Assembly (NCBI RefSeq): GCF_036010325.1
Contig: NZ_CP108549.1
Location: forward strand, 1,178,001 to 1,242,000
Direction: 5' to 3'
DNA from: Streptomyces sp. NBC_01210
GTDB lineage: Bacteria; Actinomycetota; Actinomycetes; Streptomycetales; Streptomycetaceae
DNA length: 64,000 nucleotides
The translations under genes were made by a program, and so were the position numbers. Each line of letters opens with the position of its first letter. Within the stretch, counting starts at the first letter, position 1. The notes under the pieces are model-generated. The model made no database searches and was not told the DNA's origin. It was given only the letters and a program-made list of their open reading frames with translations. Below, piece after piece: positions 18,201-26,081 of this stretch.

Positions 18201-18344
18201 CGACGCCATCCTCACCACCACCCTCGTTCTGGAGCAGAACGGCCCATGAGCGCACCAGCCTTGTTGGTCTTTCCCGCGGTGCGCCCGGTCACCGCTCCAG
18301 CGGATTTCGTCTTGATCCATCTCTCCGGCCGGGAGGCCAGACAC

Positions 18345-18788
18345 ATGACGCAGCCCACTCTTCTCCGCAGCCACGTGATGCTGGCCGAACTTCCCAGTGG
18401 TGTGGGATGGGCCCGGCGGCACGTGGTGGACATTCTGCAGCAGTGGGCAGTACCCGAAGATGCCATAGAAACGGCCCGCCTCATCGTCTCCGAACTGGCC
18501 ACCAATGCAATCCGACACACGAACAGGAAGGCGGAGGAGACAACTCGCCACTACTCGCCATCTGATGCACCACGCACCTTCACCGTCGTACTGACCCTGG
18601 CCGGCGGATCGCTGGAGATCTCCGTGTGGGACCAGGACCCGACTCCTCCCACCCTGATGGACGTCGGGACGGATGCCACCAGCGGACGGGGAATCTTCAT
18701 CGTGGCCGCGCTGAGTAGCGTTTGGGGATACCGCCCAACTCCTGATGCATCCGGCAAAGTAGTGTGGGCGAATCTACTGCTGCGCTGA
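18345..18788 (+). CDS. RsbW-like ATP-binding protein (HATPase, anti-sigma type)
   Basis: Small cytoplasmic ATPase/kinase domain of 147 residues, GHKL fold. The N box reads ELATNAIRH, the G1 box WDQDP and the G2 box SGRGIFIVAAL, so ATP binding looks intact. Streptomyces encodes many such stand-alone RsbW-type proteins, which are thought to bind sigma factors or anti-anti-sigma partners. The start at 18345 has GGGAGG eight bases upstream; an in-frame ATG at 18246 would add 33 residues of non-conserved sequence that overlaps the decayed Stealth region. Partner proteins are not adjacent. A hairpin follows the gene. Confidence 0.85.
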   Translation: MTQPTLLRSHVMLAELPSGVGWARRHVVDILQQWAVPEDAIETARLIVSELATNAIRHTNRKAEETTRHYSPSDAPRTFTVVLTLAGGSLEISVWDQDPTPPTLMDVGTDATSGRGIFIVAALSSVWGYRPTPDASGKVVWANLLLR

Positions 18789-18798
18789 ACGCGTCAGG

Positions 18799-18833
18799 AG
18801 CTGTCGGCGCGCACGTCACAGTGCGCGACAGCT
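18799..18833 (+). terminator. Imperfect hairpin after the ATP-binding protein gene
   Basis: AGCTGTCG...GCGCAC pairs with GTGCGCGACAGCT around a six-base loop, with a three-base bulge in the left arm. It starts ten bases after the stop and lies between convergent genes. Confidence 0.5.
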
Positions 18834-18941
18834 GCTCGGGCGACAACGCCGGGTCATCCTCAAGCGGTCCTTGGGTAAAGAGGCCAGGCGCCGTGCTCGG
18901 ACGACGCTCGGCATCGTGCCCGTTGCCGCGATGACGGTGCG

Positions 18942-19451
18942 TCAGCCGCTGAGGAACGGCGAGCAGTGGTACGGGCCGAGCTCCTCGTCCCTGGGCTTCA
19001 GCGTGACCTGGACGTCGTCCGGGCTCATCTCCGGGTGCAGGACGGACTGCGCGCGGGCCAGGCTGCACACCAACTGCCCTATGAGCAGACGTTCCTCGGG
19101 CCAGAGATACAACTCCGGCGCCTCGAGCACGACCCGGTTCCCGGTTCCGGTGGCGTGATACTCCCCGGTGGACTCGACGAGGGTGGAAAGGCCGCTCTGC
19201 TGCTCCGCCTCACTCGGGCCTCCGATGAGTAGCTTGACGACAGAGCTGAGCTCGCGCACTTCCACGTCGGGCCGCGGGACCCCGCGCAGTCCCGTATCGG
19301 AGGCGAAGTAGATCCGCATTCCCTTGTTGAGGCCGGCCGAGGGCTCACCTGCGTCGATCACTCCGGTTCGCCTGACCCCGCAACCCGCAACGGCCGCGGC
19401 AGCGAGCAGTGCGGCCACGGCTGCGCGGACTGACCTGCGCGGACGGTTCAT
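18942..19451 (-). CDS. Lipoprotein with GerMN-like domain, two-component operon
   Basis: Secreted lipoprotein of 169 residues. The signal peptide ends with lipobox AVAGC (Cys about residue 24). Residues about 44-140 resemble the GerMN fold (MRIYFASDTGLRGVPR, then LLIGGPSEAEQQSGLSTLV). It starts with ATGA overlapping the stop of the histidine kinase, so it is translated with the kinase. In Streptomyces such lipoproteins sit beside envelope-stress sensor kinases and may modulate the sensor; that role here is inference from position. Confidence 0.85.
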   Translation of the reverse strand: MNRPRRSVRAAVAALLAAAAVAGCGVRRTGVIDAGEPSAGLNKGMRIYFASDTGLRGVPRPDVEVRELSSVVKLLIGGPSEAEQQSGLSTLVESTGEYHATGTGNRVVLEAPELYLWPEERLLIGQLVCSLARAQSVLHPEMSPDDVQVTLKPRDEELGPYHCSPFLSG

Positions 19452-20893
19452 CGTCCGCTCCCGGGACAGGGGCGCGGCAGCCGCAGGGTGAAGACGGCGC
19501 CGCCTCCCGCCCGGTTGGCGGCCTCAATCGTGCCGTCGTGCAGCCGGGCGTTCTCCAGGGCGATCGCCATGCCGAGGCCGCTGCCCTCGGACCGGGTGCG
19601 GGCGGTGTCGGACTTGTAGAAGCGGTCGAAGATACGCGGCAGCACCTCGGGCGGCAGCCCCGGGCCGCAGTCCGTGACCTCGACGGTGATCTCGTCGTCC
19701 GAGGACCGCAGCACAATCGCGACGGGCTGCGCCCCGTGCCGTAGTGCGTTGCCGACCAGGTTGGCCACGACGACGTCGATCCGGCGCTGGTCGACCCCTG
19801 TCCTCGCCCCCTCAGGCAGATCCGCCCGTACTTCCCCGGTCCACCCGCGCAGCGCCAGCGTGGAGCGGATGATCTCCCCGACGTCCGCTTCGGCGGAGTT
19901 GAGCTCGATGGCGTTGGCGTCGAAGCGGGATATCTCGATGAGGTCCCCGACGAGCCGCGACAGCCTGGCCGTCTCCTCACTGATCGTACGGGCAGCCTTT
20001 GCCGTGTCCGGCGGCAGTCCGGCGGCGTCCTCGTCCAGCACGGTCGACACCATGGTCATCGCGGCGAGCGGGGTGCGCAGTTCGTGCGAGACGTCGGCGA
20101 CGAAGCGCCGCGCCTGCTCTCTCTGTTCGTGCAGTTCGGCGACGGATGCCTCAAGAGCGTCGGCGGTTTCGTTGAAGGTCTCCGCGAGCTCTGCCAGTTC
20201 GTCCCGGCCCTTGACCGCGACGCGGGTGGAGAGATCTCCCGAAGCGAGGTCGCGGGTGGCCCGGCCCAGGTCCCGTACCGGACGGAGCACGGTGAGGGCG
20301 GCGAGCAGGGCCATCGCCATGGACAGCAGTACCACCAGGGCGGTCCCCTCTTGGACCGCGTCCAGCAGACCCGCTATGTCCTCCTGCTCCGCGCTGAGCG
20401 CGACGATGGTGAAGACCTCCAGTCCGGACGTATGCCCGTCGTCGAAGGTGACGGGCGTACCGACGATCAGGTAGGGCTCCCCGCCCCACTCGACGCGCTG
20501 GAAGTTCATCCGGCCGGTGGTTCTGACCGTGGCGCGCAGTTCGGGCGTAATGCGGGTCTGGTCCGCCAGCGTGTCGGACGTGGCCGTCAGATCCCGGTAG
20601 CGGGTGACCACGATGGCCCCGCCGCCGAGTCTGTGCGAGACGTTCGTGGTAAAGCGGGTGAGGCCGCGCTGGTCCGGCGGTATGTCGAAGTCCGCGGCAA
20701 CCTCGCTCACCCGGTTGCGGAAGTCCGTCATGGCCGCCTGCTGGGCGCGCTTGAGCACGGCGGTGCGGGATTCGCGGTAGGCGAGCCCGGTCGCGGTCGC
20801 GGCGCTGATCAGGGCCACGATGACGAAGGTGACGACGAGGCGGGTGCGCAGCCCGCCGTAGCGCAGCCTGCGGCGGTACACCGGCCGGCTCAC
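19448..20893 (-). CDS. Sensor histidine kinase, AfsQ2-like
   Basis: Membrane sensor kinase of 481 residues. A first transmembrane helix (about 16-36), an extracytoplasmic domain of about 150 residues and a second helix (about 185-210) are followed by HAMP (RPVRDLGRATRDLASGDLST), HisKA with phospho-acceptor His in FVADVSHELRTPLAAMT and a HATPase domain (N box LVGNALRHG, G1 DCGPGLP, G2 GSGLGMAIA). The GTG start overlaps the regulator stop by four bases (GTGA). Partner of the response regulator encoded upstream; resembles AfsQ2/CseC in layout. The signal is probably cell-envelope related, which is inference from the family. Confidence 0.93.
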   Translation of the reverse strand: MSRPVYRRRLRYGGLRTRLVVTFVIVALISAATATGLAYRESRTAVLKRAQQAAMTDFRNRVSEVAADFDIPPDQRGLTRFTTNVSHRLGGGAIVVTRYRDLTATSDTLADQTRITPELRATVRTTGRMNFQRVEWGGEPYLIVGTPVTFDDGHTSGLEVFTIVALSAEQEDIAGLLDAVQEGTALVVLLSMAMALLAALTVLRPVRDLGRATRDLASGDLSTRVAVKGRDELAELAETFNETADALEASVAELHEQREQARRFVADVSHELRTPLAAMTMVSTVLDEDAAGLPPDTAKAARTISEETARLSRLVGDLIEISRFDANAIELNSAEADVGEIIRSTLALRGWTGEVRADLPEGARTGVDQRRIDVVVANLVGNALRHGAQPVAIVLRSSDDEITVEVTDCGPGLPPEVLPRIFDRFYKSDTARTRSEGSGLGMAIALENARLHDGTIEAANRAGGGAVFTLRLPRPCPGSGR

Positions 20894-21579
20894 AGCGGGC
20901 CGAACCGGTAGCCGAAGCCGCGCACGGTCTGGATGAAGCGGGGCCGGGCCGGCACGTCCTCGATCTTTGCGCGCAGCCGCGCCACAGCGGCGTCCACCAG
21001 CCGCGGGTCTCCCAGGAAGCCGTGGTCCCAGACCGACTCGAGGAGCTGTTCGCGGCTGAAGACCCGGCCGGGGGAGACGGAGAGTTCCAGGAGCAGCCGC
21101 AACTCGCTGCGGGGCAGGGCGATCGGAGTGCCGTGCTTGGTGACGGTCAGCCCGGCGCGGTCGATGGCGAGCCCGGCGTGGTTCTCCCCCGGCCCGGAGC
21201 CGGTCGTCGGCTCGGCACGGCGGAGCGCCGCCCGGATCCGGGCTTCGAGGACCGGAGCCGTCACGGGCTTGACCACATAGTCGTCGGCACCCGACTCGAG
21301 GCCGACCACGACATCGTGGTCGGCGCCGCGCGCCGTGAGCATGATCACCGGGATGGTGCTGCGAGCCCGGATACGGCGGCAGACCTCAAATCCACTGATA
21401 CCGGGCAGCATCAGGTCGAGTACGACGAGCTCGATCCGTTCTCCCTCGGGACTGTCGAGCAGGTCGAGGGCCTCCTCACCGGTGGAGGCCACGTCCACCT
21501 CGTACTGGTGCCGGCGCAGGACGAGCTCCATTCCGTCACGCACGGAGGCGTCGTCCTCAATGAGCAGCACATGGGGCAT
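20890..21579 (-). CDS. OmpR/PhoB-type response regulator, AfsQ1-like
   Basis: DNA-binding response regulator of 229 residues. The receiver domain holds the acidic pair (LIEDD), the phosphorylation Asp in LVVLDLMLPGISGFEVCRRI and Lys in VVKPV; the C-terminal winged helix has LVDAAVARLRAKIED and TVRGFGYRFG. Its sequence is close to AfsQ1 of S. coelicolor in the parts I can recall (GLESGADDYVVKPV). It leads a three-gene operon with kinase and lipoprotein, joined by four-base overlaps. No SD sequence at a normal distance is present; a promoter at 21587-21614 places the transcript start at the ATG, so the message is probably leaderless. Confidence 0.93.
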   Translation of the reverse strand: MPHVLLIEDDASVRDGMELVLRRHQYEVDVASTGEEALDLLDSPEGERIELVVLDLMLPGISGFEVCRRIRARSTIPVIMLTARGADHDVVVGLESGADDYVVKPVTAPVLEARIRAALRRAEPTTGSGPGENHAGLAIDRAGLTVTKHGTPIALPRSELRLLLELSVSPGRVFSREQLLESVWDHGFLGDPRLVDAAVARLRAKIEDVPARPRFIQTVRGFGYRFGPL

Positions 21580-21586
21580 GCCCTCG

Positions 21587-21614
21587 ATTATGGGTGGCCG
21601 TGCGTCCCACTCAA
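21587..21614 (-). promoter_or_regulatory. HrdB-type promoter giving a leaderless response-regulator transcript
   Basis: On the minus strand TTGAGT (21614-21609) and CATAAT (21592-21587) are separated by 16 bases. CATAAT ends seven bases before the A of the ATG at 21579, so transcription should begin at the start codon. No ribosome binding site is present at a useful distance, which agrees. Confidence 0.65.
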
Positions 21615-21711
21615 CGTCCGTTCGGCGCCCGGGTCATGACAGGTCGTCATCGCTACGTTCTCATCATCCGGCAATGAAGGGCTCATCATGAGACCGGCCG
21701 AGTCTGGCCGC

Positions 21712-21920
21712 ATGAGCATTCAGAAGACTCCCCGCCCGACCGCGCCTGGCGGCGCTCGTCGCGCTGCCCGTCCTCGCCTTTTCCGCTGCCTGCGGCGGGG
21801 CGGGCGGCAGGGCGGGCTTTCCCGACTTCCGGGGCTCCCGGCGGCTGCGACCGGAAGCGCCCAGGACTGGGTGGAAGCTTGCGGGGCGCACACGAGCGGC
21901 GCGCCGGGGTCCTGTCGAAG
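21712..21920 (+). pseudogene. Possible small lipoprotein remnant, frameshifted
   Basis: ATG at 21712 reads MSIQKTPRP; one frame over, the sequence continues RLAALVALPVLAFSAACGG, a good lipoprotein signal peptide with lipobox SAAC. The join needs a one-base shift near 21738. After the Cys there are only about 25 residues before the sequence loses coding character. It could be a decayed lipoprotein gene; the short length leaves real doubt. Confidence 0.35.
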
Positions 21921-21949
21921 CGTTATCGACTGCCGTGCCCGTACACGGC

Positions 21950-22597
21950 TCAGTCTTCGTCAGCAGCCGTCGCGGCAACCGCGGAGACGACGTCGCCGAC
22001 CACGACACGCGCCTGCTTCTCTGGCACACCGGCCGCAATGAGCACGGCGACCGCGACCCGGGTCCCGTCGTCCTCGAGCGCCCCGGTGTTGACCTCCTCC
22101 AAGAGAGCGACCGTGATCGCTTCCAGCCCGGCGCTCAGCACGGCGGCCGACAGAAGGGTGTGGAAGGCGCCGTCCCTCTGCCCTCGCTCCAGGATGGCAG
22201 TGGCCGCGTCACGGGCCGGCTTGAGGATCTCGGTCACCCGTTCCGCGCCCAGGTCGTGCCGGGCCAGAGCCTGGAGCATCCGGTAGCGGTCCCCCACCGG
22301 CCACGTCGACAACAAGAAGTGCGCGAGTGCCCGCTCCGCCGGCTCCTCCGGCTTCACTCCCGCCACCACCGCGGCCCGGAGGGTCTCGGAAGCTTCCTCG
22401 GCCAGCGCCTCCAGAAGCGCCGCCCGTCCCGGGAAGTGACCGAAGAGAGTGCGCCGCACGACACCGGAAGCCCGAGCCAGTTCCTCCAGGGTGACGTCCG
22501 GGTTCCGCCCCAACTCCCGACGCGCCGTCGTCAGGATGCGCGCCCGGTTGGACCGCGAATTGCGTCGCTGCGGCTCGCGGGCAACCTTCTTGGTCAC
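21950..22597 (-). CDS. TetR family transcriptional regulator (of the adjacent MFS gene)
   Basis: Regulator of 215 residues: helix-turn-helix near residues 15-55 (ARILTTARRELGRNPDVTLE, then RASGVVRRTLFGHFPGRAAL), then an all-helical ligand domain. GTG at 22597 is taken as start because GAGG lies five bases upstream; an ATG at 22655 would add 19 residues. It is divergent from a DHA2-type multidrug transporter gene, with a 63-bp inverted repeat between them, so it very probably represses that exporter and responds to a drug-like compound. Confidence 0.88.
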   Translation of the reverse strand: MTKKVAREPQRRNSRSNRARILTTARRELGRNPDVTLEELARASGVVRRTLFGHFPGRAALLEALAEEASETLRAAVVAGVKPEEPAERALAHFLLSTWPVGDRYRMLQALARHDLGAERVTEILKPARDAATAILERGQRDGAFHTLLSAAVLSAGLEAITVALLEEVNTGALEDDGTRVAVAVLIAAGVPEKQARVVVGDVVSAVAATAADED

Positions 22598-22813
22598 GAA
22601 AACCTCGGTGGATCGATTCGGCGAACGGCAGAGCGGAACGAACAGAATCTCCATTCTGACATGCGACCTCCGATGCGGTCCGGAGCCGTGGGCGGGTGGT
22701 GGGCGAGGCGGACCGGCGTGCGTAGCAGTCGCCGACCGGCCACAGGGTGAGGACGAAGCGGGCCAGGGCGCTCGCGGGATCAGGGTCGGAGTACTGACGG
22801 CGAGGCGAAGGCG

Positions 22814-22876
22814 GCGAGTTAATTGCACATCCACGAGCAAGAAGCTAATCTGCTCATGGATGTGCAAATAACTCGC
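22814..22876. promoter_or_regulatory. 63-bp inverted repeat containing the MFS promoter
   Basis: Two 26-bp arms (22814-22839 and 22851-22876) match at 24 positions and flank an 11-base centre. On the plus strand TTGCAC (22823-22828) and TAATCT (22846-22851) are 17 bases apart, giving a good promoter whose -35 lies in the left arm and whose -10 lies in the centre. A regulator bound to both arms would cover the promoter. Located 17 bases before the MFS start codon. Confidence 0.75.
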
Positions 22877-22893
22877 TGCCTTGGGAGCCCCCC

Positions 22894-24513
22894 GTGCCCT
22901 TCCTTGCCAACACACCCGTCGAGAAGATGACCGGGCCGTACGTACGGCGCTGGTGGGCGCTGATCGTGCTCTGCCTGAGCCTGCTGATCGTCGTCATGGC
23001 GAACACGTCGCTGATCGTGGCCGCGCCCGACATGACTCAGGATCTGAACCTGAGCAGCAGCGAGCTGCAGTGGGTCATTGACGGCTACACCGTCCCGTAC
23101 GCCGCGCTGATGCTGGTCCTCGGCGCGATCGGCGACAAGTACAGCCGCCGAGGCGCCCTCATCACCGGCCTGCTGATCTTCGCGGGCGGTTCGGTGATGG
23201 GCAGCCTCGTCGACCAGACCGCGCTCGTCATCACGGCCCGCGCGATCATGGGCGTCGGCGCCGCCGTGGTCATGCCGGCCACGCTGTCCCTGCTCGTCGC
23301 CACCTTCCCGAAGGCCGAGCGCGTCAAGGCCATCACCGCTTGGAGTGCCACCTCCGGCCTCGCCATCGCCGTCGGCCCGCTGGTGGCCGGATGGCTGCTG
23401 GAGGACCACTCCTGGGGCTCGACCTTCCTGATCAACGTGCCGATCGCCGTCGTCGCCATTATCGGCGCGCTGGTGCTGATTCCGCCGTCCAAGGCGGAAG
23501 GCATGGGCCGGATCGACTACGTCGGCGGTCTGCTCTCCATCGTCTCCATCGGCTCCCTGGTCTACGCGACCATCGAGGGCCCGCACTTCGGCTGGGGCGC
23601 CGGCCCCGTCACCGCGGCCGTGGTGGCCGGAGTCGGTCTCGTGGCCTTCGTGGCCTGGGAGCTGCGCCACCCGCACCCCATGCTGGACGTGCGCAAGTTC
23701 CGACTGCGCCCGTTCACCGGCTCGATGATCGCGGTGTTCTTCTTCTTCTTCGGCACCTTCGGCGCGATCTACTACTCCACGCAGTACCTGCAGTTCATCC
23801 TCGGCTACGACCCGCTGGAGACGGGTGTACGACTGCTGCCGCTGGCCGGAGCCGTCTTCGTGGGCGCCGCGGTGACCGGGCGCCTGACCCCGAAGCTGGG
23901 CGTGAAGCCGATGGTGGTGACCGGCATGGTCATCGGTACGGTCGGCGTCTTCTTGCTCACGCAGATCGACAAGGGCTCGACGTACACCGACTTCCTGGCC
24001 CCGATGATGATGCTCGGTTTCGCGATCGGCCTGAGCGTCTCCCCGGCCACCGACACCATCATGGACTCCTTCCCCGAGTCGGAACTCGGCGTCGGCGGCG
24101 GCGCCAACGACACCTCGCTGGAACTGGGTGGCTCTCTCGGCATCGCGTTGCTGGGCTCGCTTCTCGGTACGGCCTACCGGGACGAGCTGGCCGACCTGGT
24201 CGGCGGCCGGCTGCCGACCGCGGCGATGGAGACGGCCAAGGACTCGGTGGGCGGCGGCCTCGCGGTCGCGGAGCAGATCGCCAAGAACCCCGCAGGCGGG
24301 GCTCAGCAGGCACAGGCCCTGGTCGACGCCGTCCACGAAGCCTTCGCCCACAGCATCGCCCAGACCAGCCTCGTCGGGGGAATCATCATGGCCGCCGGGA
24401 CGATAATCGTCCTCGCCGTTCTCCCCGGCCGCCGGGCCACACGAAAGCACCGGCGGGAAGAACCGCCGGCGGCGGCAGCCAGCGCGGGCGAGGAGGACTC
24501 CGCCTTCGTCTGA
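22894..24513 (+). CDS. MFS drug exporter, DHA2 (EmrB/QacA) family, 14 TM helices
   Basis: Integral membrane proton antiporter of 539 residues, about 14 hydrophobic helices. Motif A reads GAIGDKYSRRGAL after helix 2, motif C appears as SGLAIAVGPLVAGWLLED in helix 5, and FFFFFGTFGAIYYSTQYLQF and the final helix before a charged tail are typical of the family. GTG start has GGGAG eight bases upstream. Controlled by the divergent TetR protein through the long inverted repeat immediately upstream. Exports a hydrophobic or cationic compound; none of the neighbours shows which. Confidence 0.93.
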   Translation: MPFLANTPVEKMTGPYVRRWWALIVLCLSLLIVVMANTSLIVAAPDMTQDLNLSSSELQWVIDGYTVPYAALMLVLGAIGDKYSRRGALITGLLIFAGGSVMGSLVDQTALVITARAIMGVGAAVVMPATLSLLVATFPKAERVKAITAWSATSGLAIAVGPLVAGWLLEDHSWGSTFLINVPIAVVAIIGALVLIPPSKAEGMGRIDYVGGLLSIVSIGSLVYATIEGPHFGWGAGPVTAAVVAGVGLVAFVAWELRHPHPMLDVRKFRLRPFTGSMIAVFFFFFGTFGAIYYSTQYLQFILGYDPLETGVRLLPLAGAVFVGAAVTGRLTPKLGVKPMVVTGMVIGTVGVFLLTQIDKGSTYTDFLAPMMMLGFAIGLSVSPATDTIMDSFPESELGVGGGANDTSLELGGSLGIALLGSLLGTAYRDELADLVGGRLPTAAMETAKDSVGGGLAVAEQIAKNPAGGAQQAQALVDAVHEAFAHSIAQTSLVGGIIMAAGTIIVLAVLPGRRATRKHRREEPPAAAASAGEEDSAFV

Positions 24514-24567
24514 GAATCCTGGTCCTCGTCCTCAGCCCACCACACTCAACGACGAATAGGTCGGCGC

Positions 24568-24925
24568 ATGACTCTCCCGAAGCCAACGCCGGCCACCACC
24601 GCGGGACCGGCGCCTCGTCGGGCATCGGCGCCGACATCGCCCGCGAGGTGGCTCACCGAGGCCACGGCATCACCCTGGTGGCCGGCGCGAGGACCGGCTG
24701 CGCCACCTCGCCGCCGAGCTCGCCGGCACCGTCCGGGTCGAGGCCATCGCCTGCGACGTGGCCGATGCGAGCCGCGCGCGGCTGTTCGGCACGGTCGCGG
24801 AGCGCGGCCTGACGGTGTACGTCCTGGTCACAACGGGATCGGCACAGTCGACTCGGTCGTCCACTGGCCGGTCGACCCTCCTCGCGGGGTCGCCACCGGG
24901 GTCGTGCTCATGTGGCCCACTGCCA
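24568..24925 (+). pseudogene. SDR oxidoreductase remnant with multiple frameshifts
   Basis: MTLPKPT at 24568 is followed in other frames by TGASSGIGADIAREVAHRGH, then RLRHLAAELAGTVRVEAIAC with DVADASRARLFGTVAERGLT, then GIGTVDSVVH. Read together this is the first half of an SDR (cofactor motif TGxxxGIG, Asp of DVAD), broken by at least three shifts. The catalytic Tyr-Lys half is absent; at about 24900 the sequence changes to a phosphatase remnant on the opposite strand. Confidence 0.7.
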
Positions 24926-25045
24926 GGGCAACCCGTGATGAGGACAGCGGAATGACGTCGAACCAGTCCCCCGCGCCTTTGGCGGACTCGTGCAGCCGGG
25001 CCACCTCTGCGGCCTCCGCGGGCAGAAGGCAGTCGACCGCTCGGG
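24907..25045 (-). pseudogene. SpoIIE/PP2C phosphatase fragment
   Basis: Minus-strand translation reads VDCLLPAEAAEVARLHESAK followed by GAGDWFDVIPLSSSRVALAV and GHM. The GGDWFDVIPLxxxRVALVVGDV pattern is the start of SpoIIE-type phosphatase domains. Only about 45 residues remain, and the metal-binding GDVMGHG has already been lost. Its neighbour on the same strand is an RsbW-like ATPase, the usual functional partner of such phosphatases. Confidence 0.55.
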
Positions 25046-25188
25046 GCGAGCGATCGTGAGGCCCAGGGGTGCAAGACTGCGACGGAACTCGTCTCCCGGA
25101 CCCCTGGGCCCGTTTCGATGACTATCGGGCTGTTTGCTTCTCTTGGTGTCGTCGACAGGTTCCTCCTTCCGCCGTAGGGCGCGGCCCT

Positions 25189-25662
25189 CTATCCGGAGCC
25201 GACGCGGGCATGCAGCTCGAACCACACCACCTTCCCGGCGCTTGTCCGGTCGCTGCCCCAGGAGCGGGACAGCAGGGTCAGCATGTACAGTCCGCGCCCC
25301 TCCTCCTCGTGCTCGCGGGCCTGGCGCCTCGTGGGTCCGGAAGGGTTCGCATCCTCGATCTCGCAACGTATCCCGGGGTGCCGGGAAGGCCGGCAGAAGG
25401 TGAGCCGGACCGGCCCCCACGCATGGCACAGGGCGTTGGTGACCAGTTCGCTGACGAGCAGCTCCGTGTCGTCGATCTGCTCGTGGAGCGCCCATTGAGC
25501 CAGCTGGGTGCGGACGATTCGCCGTGCTTCTCGCACCGAGGACGGTTCGGGTGGCAGGAGCCAGGACCTTCTACGGGGGCTCTCGTCCGGAGGAACGCCG
25601 AGCCCGGCCTGCCGTGTCGGACCGGCCGCAAACTCAGGCATGGGTGCCGTGAACGGTTTCAT
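25189..25662 (-). CDS. RsbW-like ATP-binding protein
   Basis: GHKL-type ATP-binding domain protein of 157 residues. N box ELVTNALCHAWG, G1 region CEIEDANPSGP and G2 region EEGRGLYMLTLLS are visible; the C-terminal SWGSDRTSAGKVVWFEL is the usual family ending. The ATG overlaps the stop of the DUF5999 gene by four bases (ATGA) with GGAGG ten bases upstream, so it is translated with that gene. Likely a regulator of sigma-factor partner switching or a related function; a decayed SpoIIE phosphatase lies downstream. Confidence 0.85.
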   Translation of the reverse strand: MKPFTAPMPEFAAGPTRQAGLGVPPDESPRRRSWLLPPEPSSVREARRIVRTQLAQWALHEQIDDTELLVSELVTNALCHAWGPVRLTFCRPSRHPGIRCEIEDANPSGPTRRQAREHEEEGRGLYMLTLLSRSWGSDRTSAGKVVWFELHARVGSG

Positions 25663-25853
25663 GCCGCCCCGACCTCCATGGCCTGAGCGGTGGGAGCGGA
25701 CCTGACGTCGGGCAGGAGCTCACCCATGTCCTCGAACACCGTCACACCGTTGCAGAGGAGGCCCCAACCCTGCTCAGGGTGGTAGGCCACGAGGCGGGCG
25801 GCGTCATGGTCGGGCGCGGTTGAGGATGGGCAGGGTGGCTGGTGCTGGCACAT
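25659..25853 (-). CDS. DUF5999 family small protein
   Basis: Small protein of 64 residues beginning MCQHQPPCPS. The opening C-x-H-x-x-x-C pattern, the middle HPEQGWGLLCNGVTVFEDMG and the ending ELLPD match the Streptomyces DUF5999 family as I know it. Cys/His spacing suggests metal binding, but function is not known. AAGG stands eight bases before the ATG. It forms a translationally coupled pair with the RsbW-like gene, an arrangement often seen for this family, and a 14-bp palindrome lies about 90 bp upstream. Confidence 0.85.
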   Translation of the reverse strand: MCQHQPPCPSSTAPDHDAARLVAYHPEQGWGLLCNGVTVFEDMGELLPDVRSAPTAQAMEVGAA

Positions 25854-25936
25854 TGCTCGGACCTTCGATTCTCCGCCCGACTGGGGCGGATCTCGGATGA
25901 CGCGACCATCATGTGCCGACGACCAGTGTGTCGGGA

Positions 25937-25950
25937 GGGGATAAATCCCC
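25937..25950. promoter_or_regulatory. Palindrome GGGGAT-AA-ATCCCC upstream of DUF5999
   Basis: Perfect six-base arms around AA, in the 228-bp gap between the DUF5999 gene and the end of the ATPase gene at 26082. It is the only striking symmetry there. Possible operator for the DUF5999/RsbW-like pair; the binding protein is unknown. Confidence 0.35.
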
Positions 25951-26081
25951 GTATCGATACCTGAGCCGCCCGAAGCGGGCCTGGTGGGCATCGTAGGGTG
26001 ACGGCGCAATCGCTCCGTGTGCGCCGCTACTGCGGATCCCCGCGTTTCACCCGCCCCCTTCACTGACCGGCCGGCGCCTCA

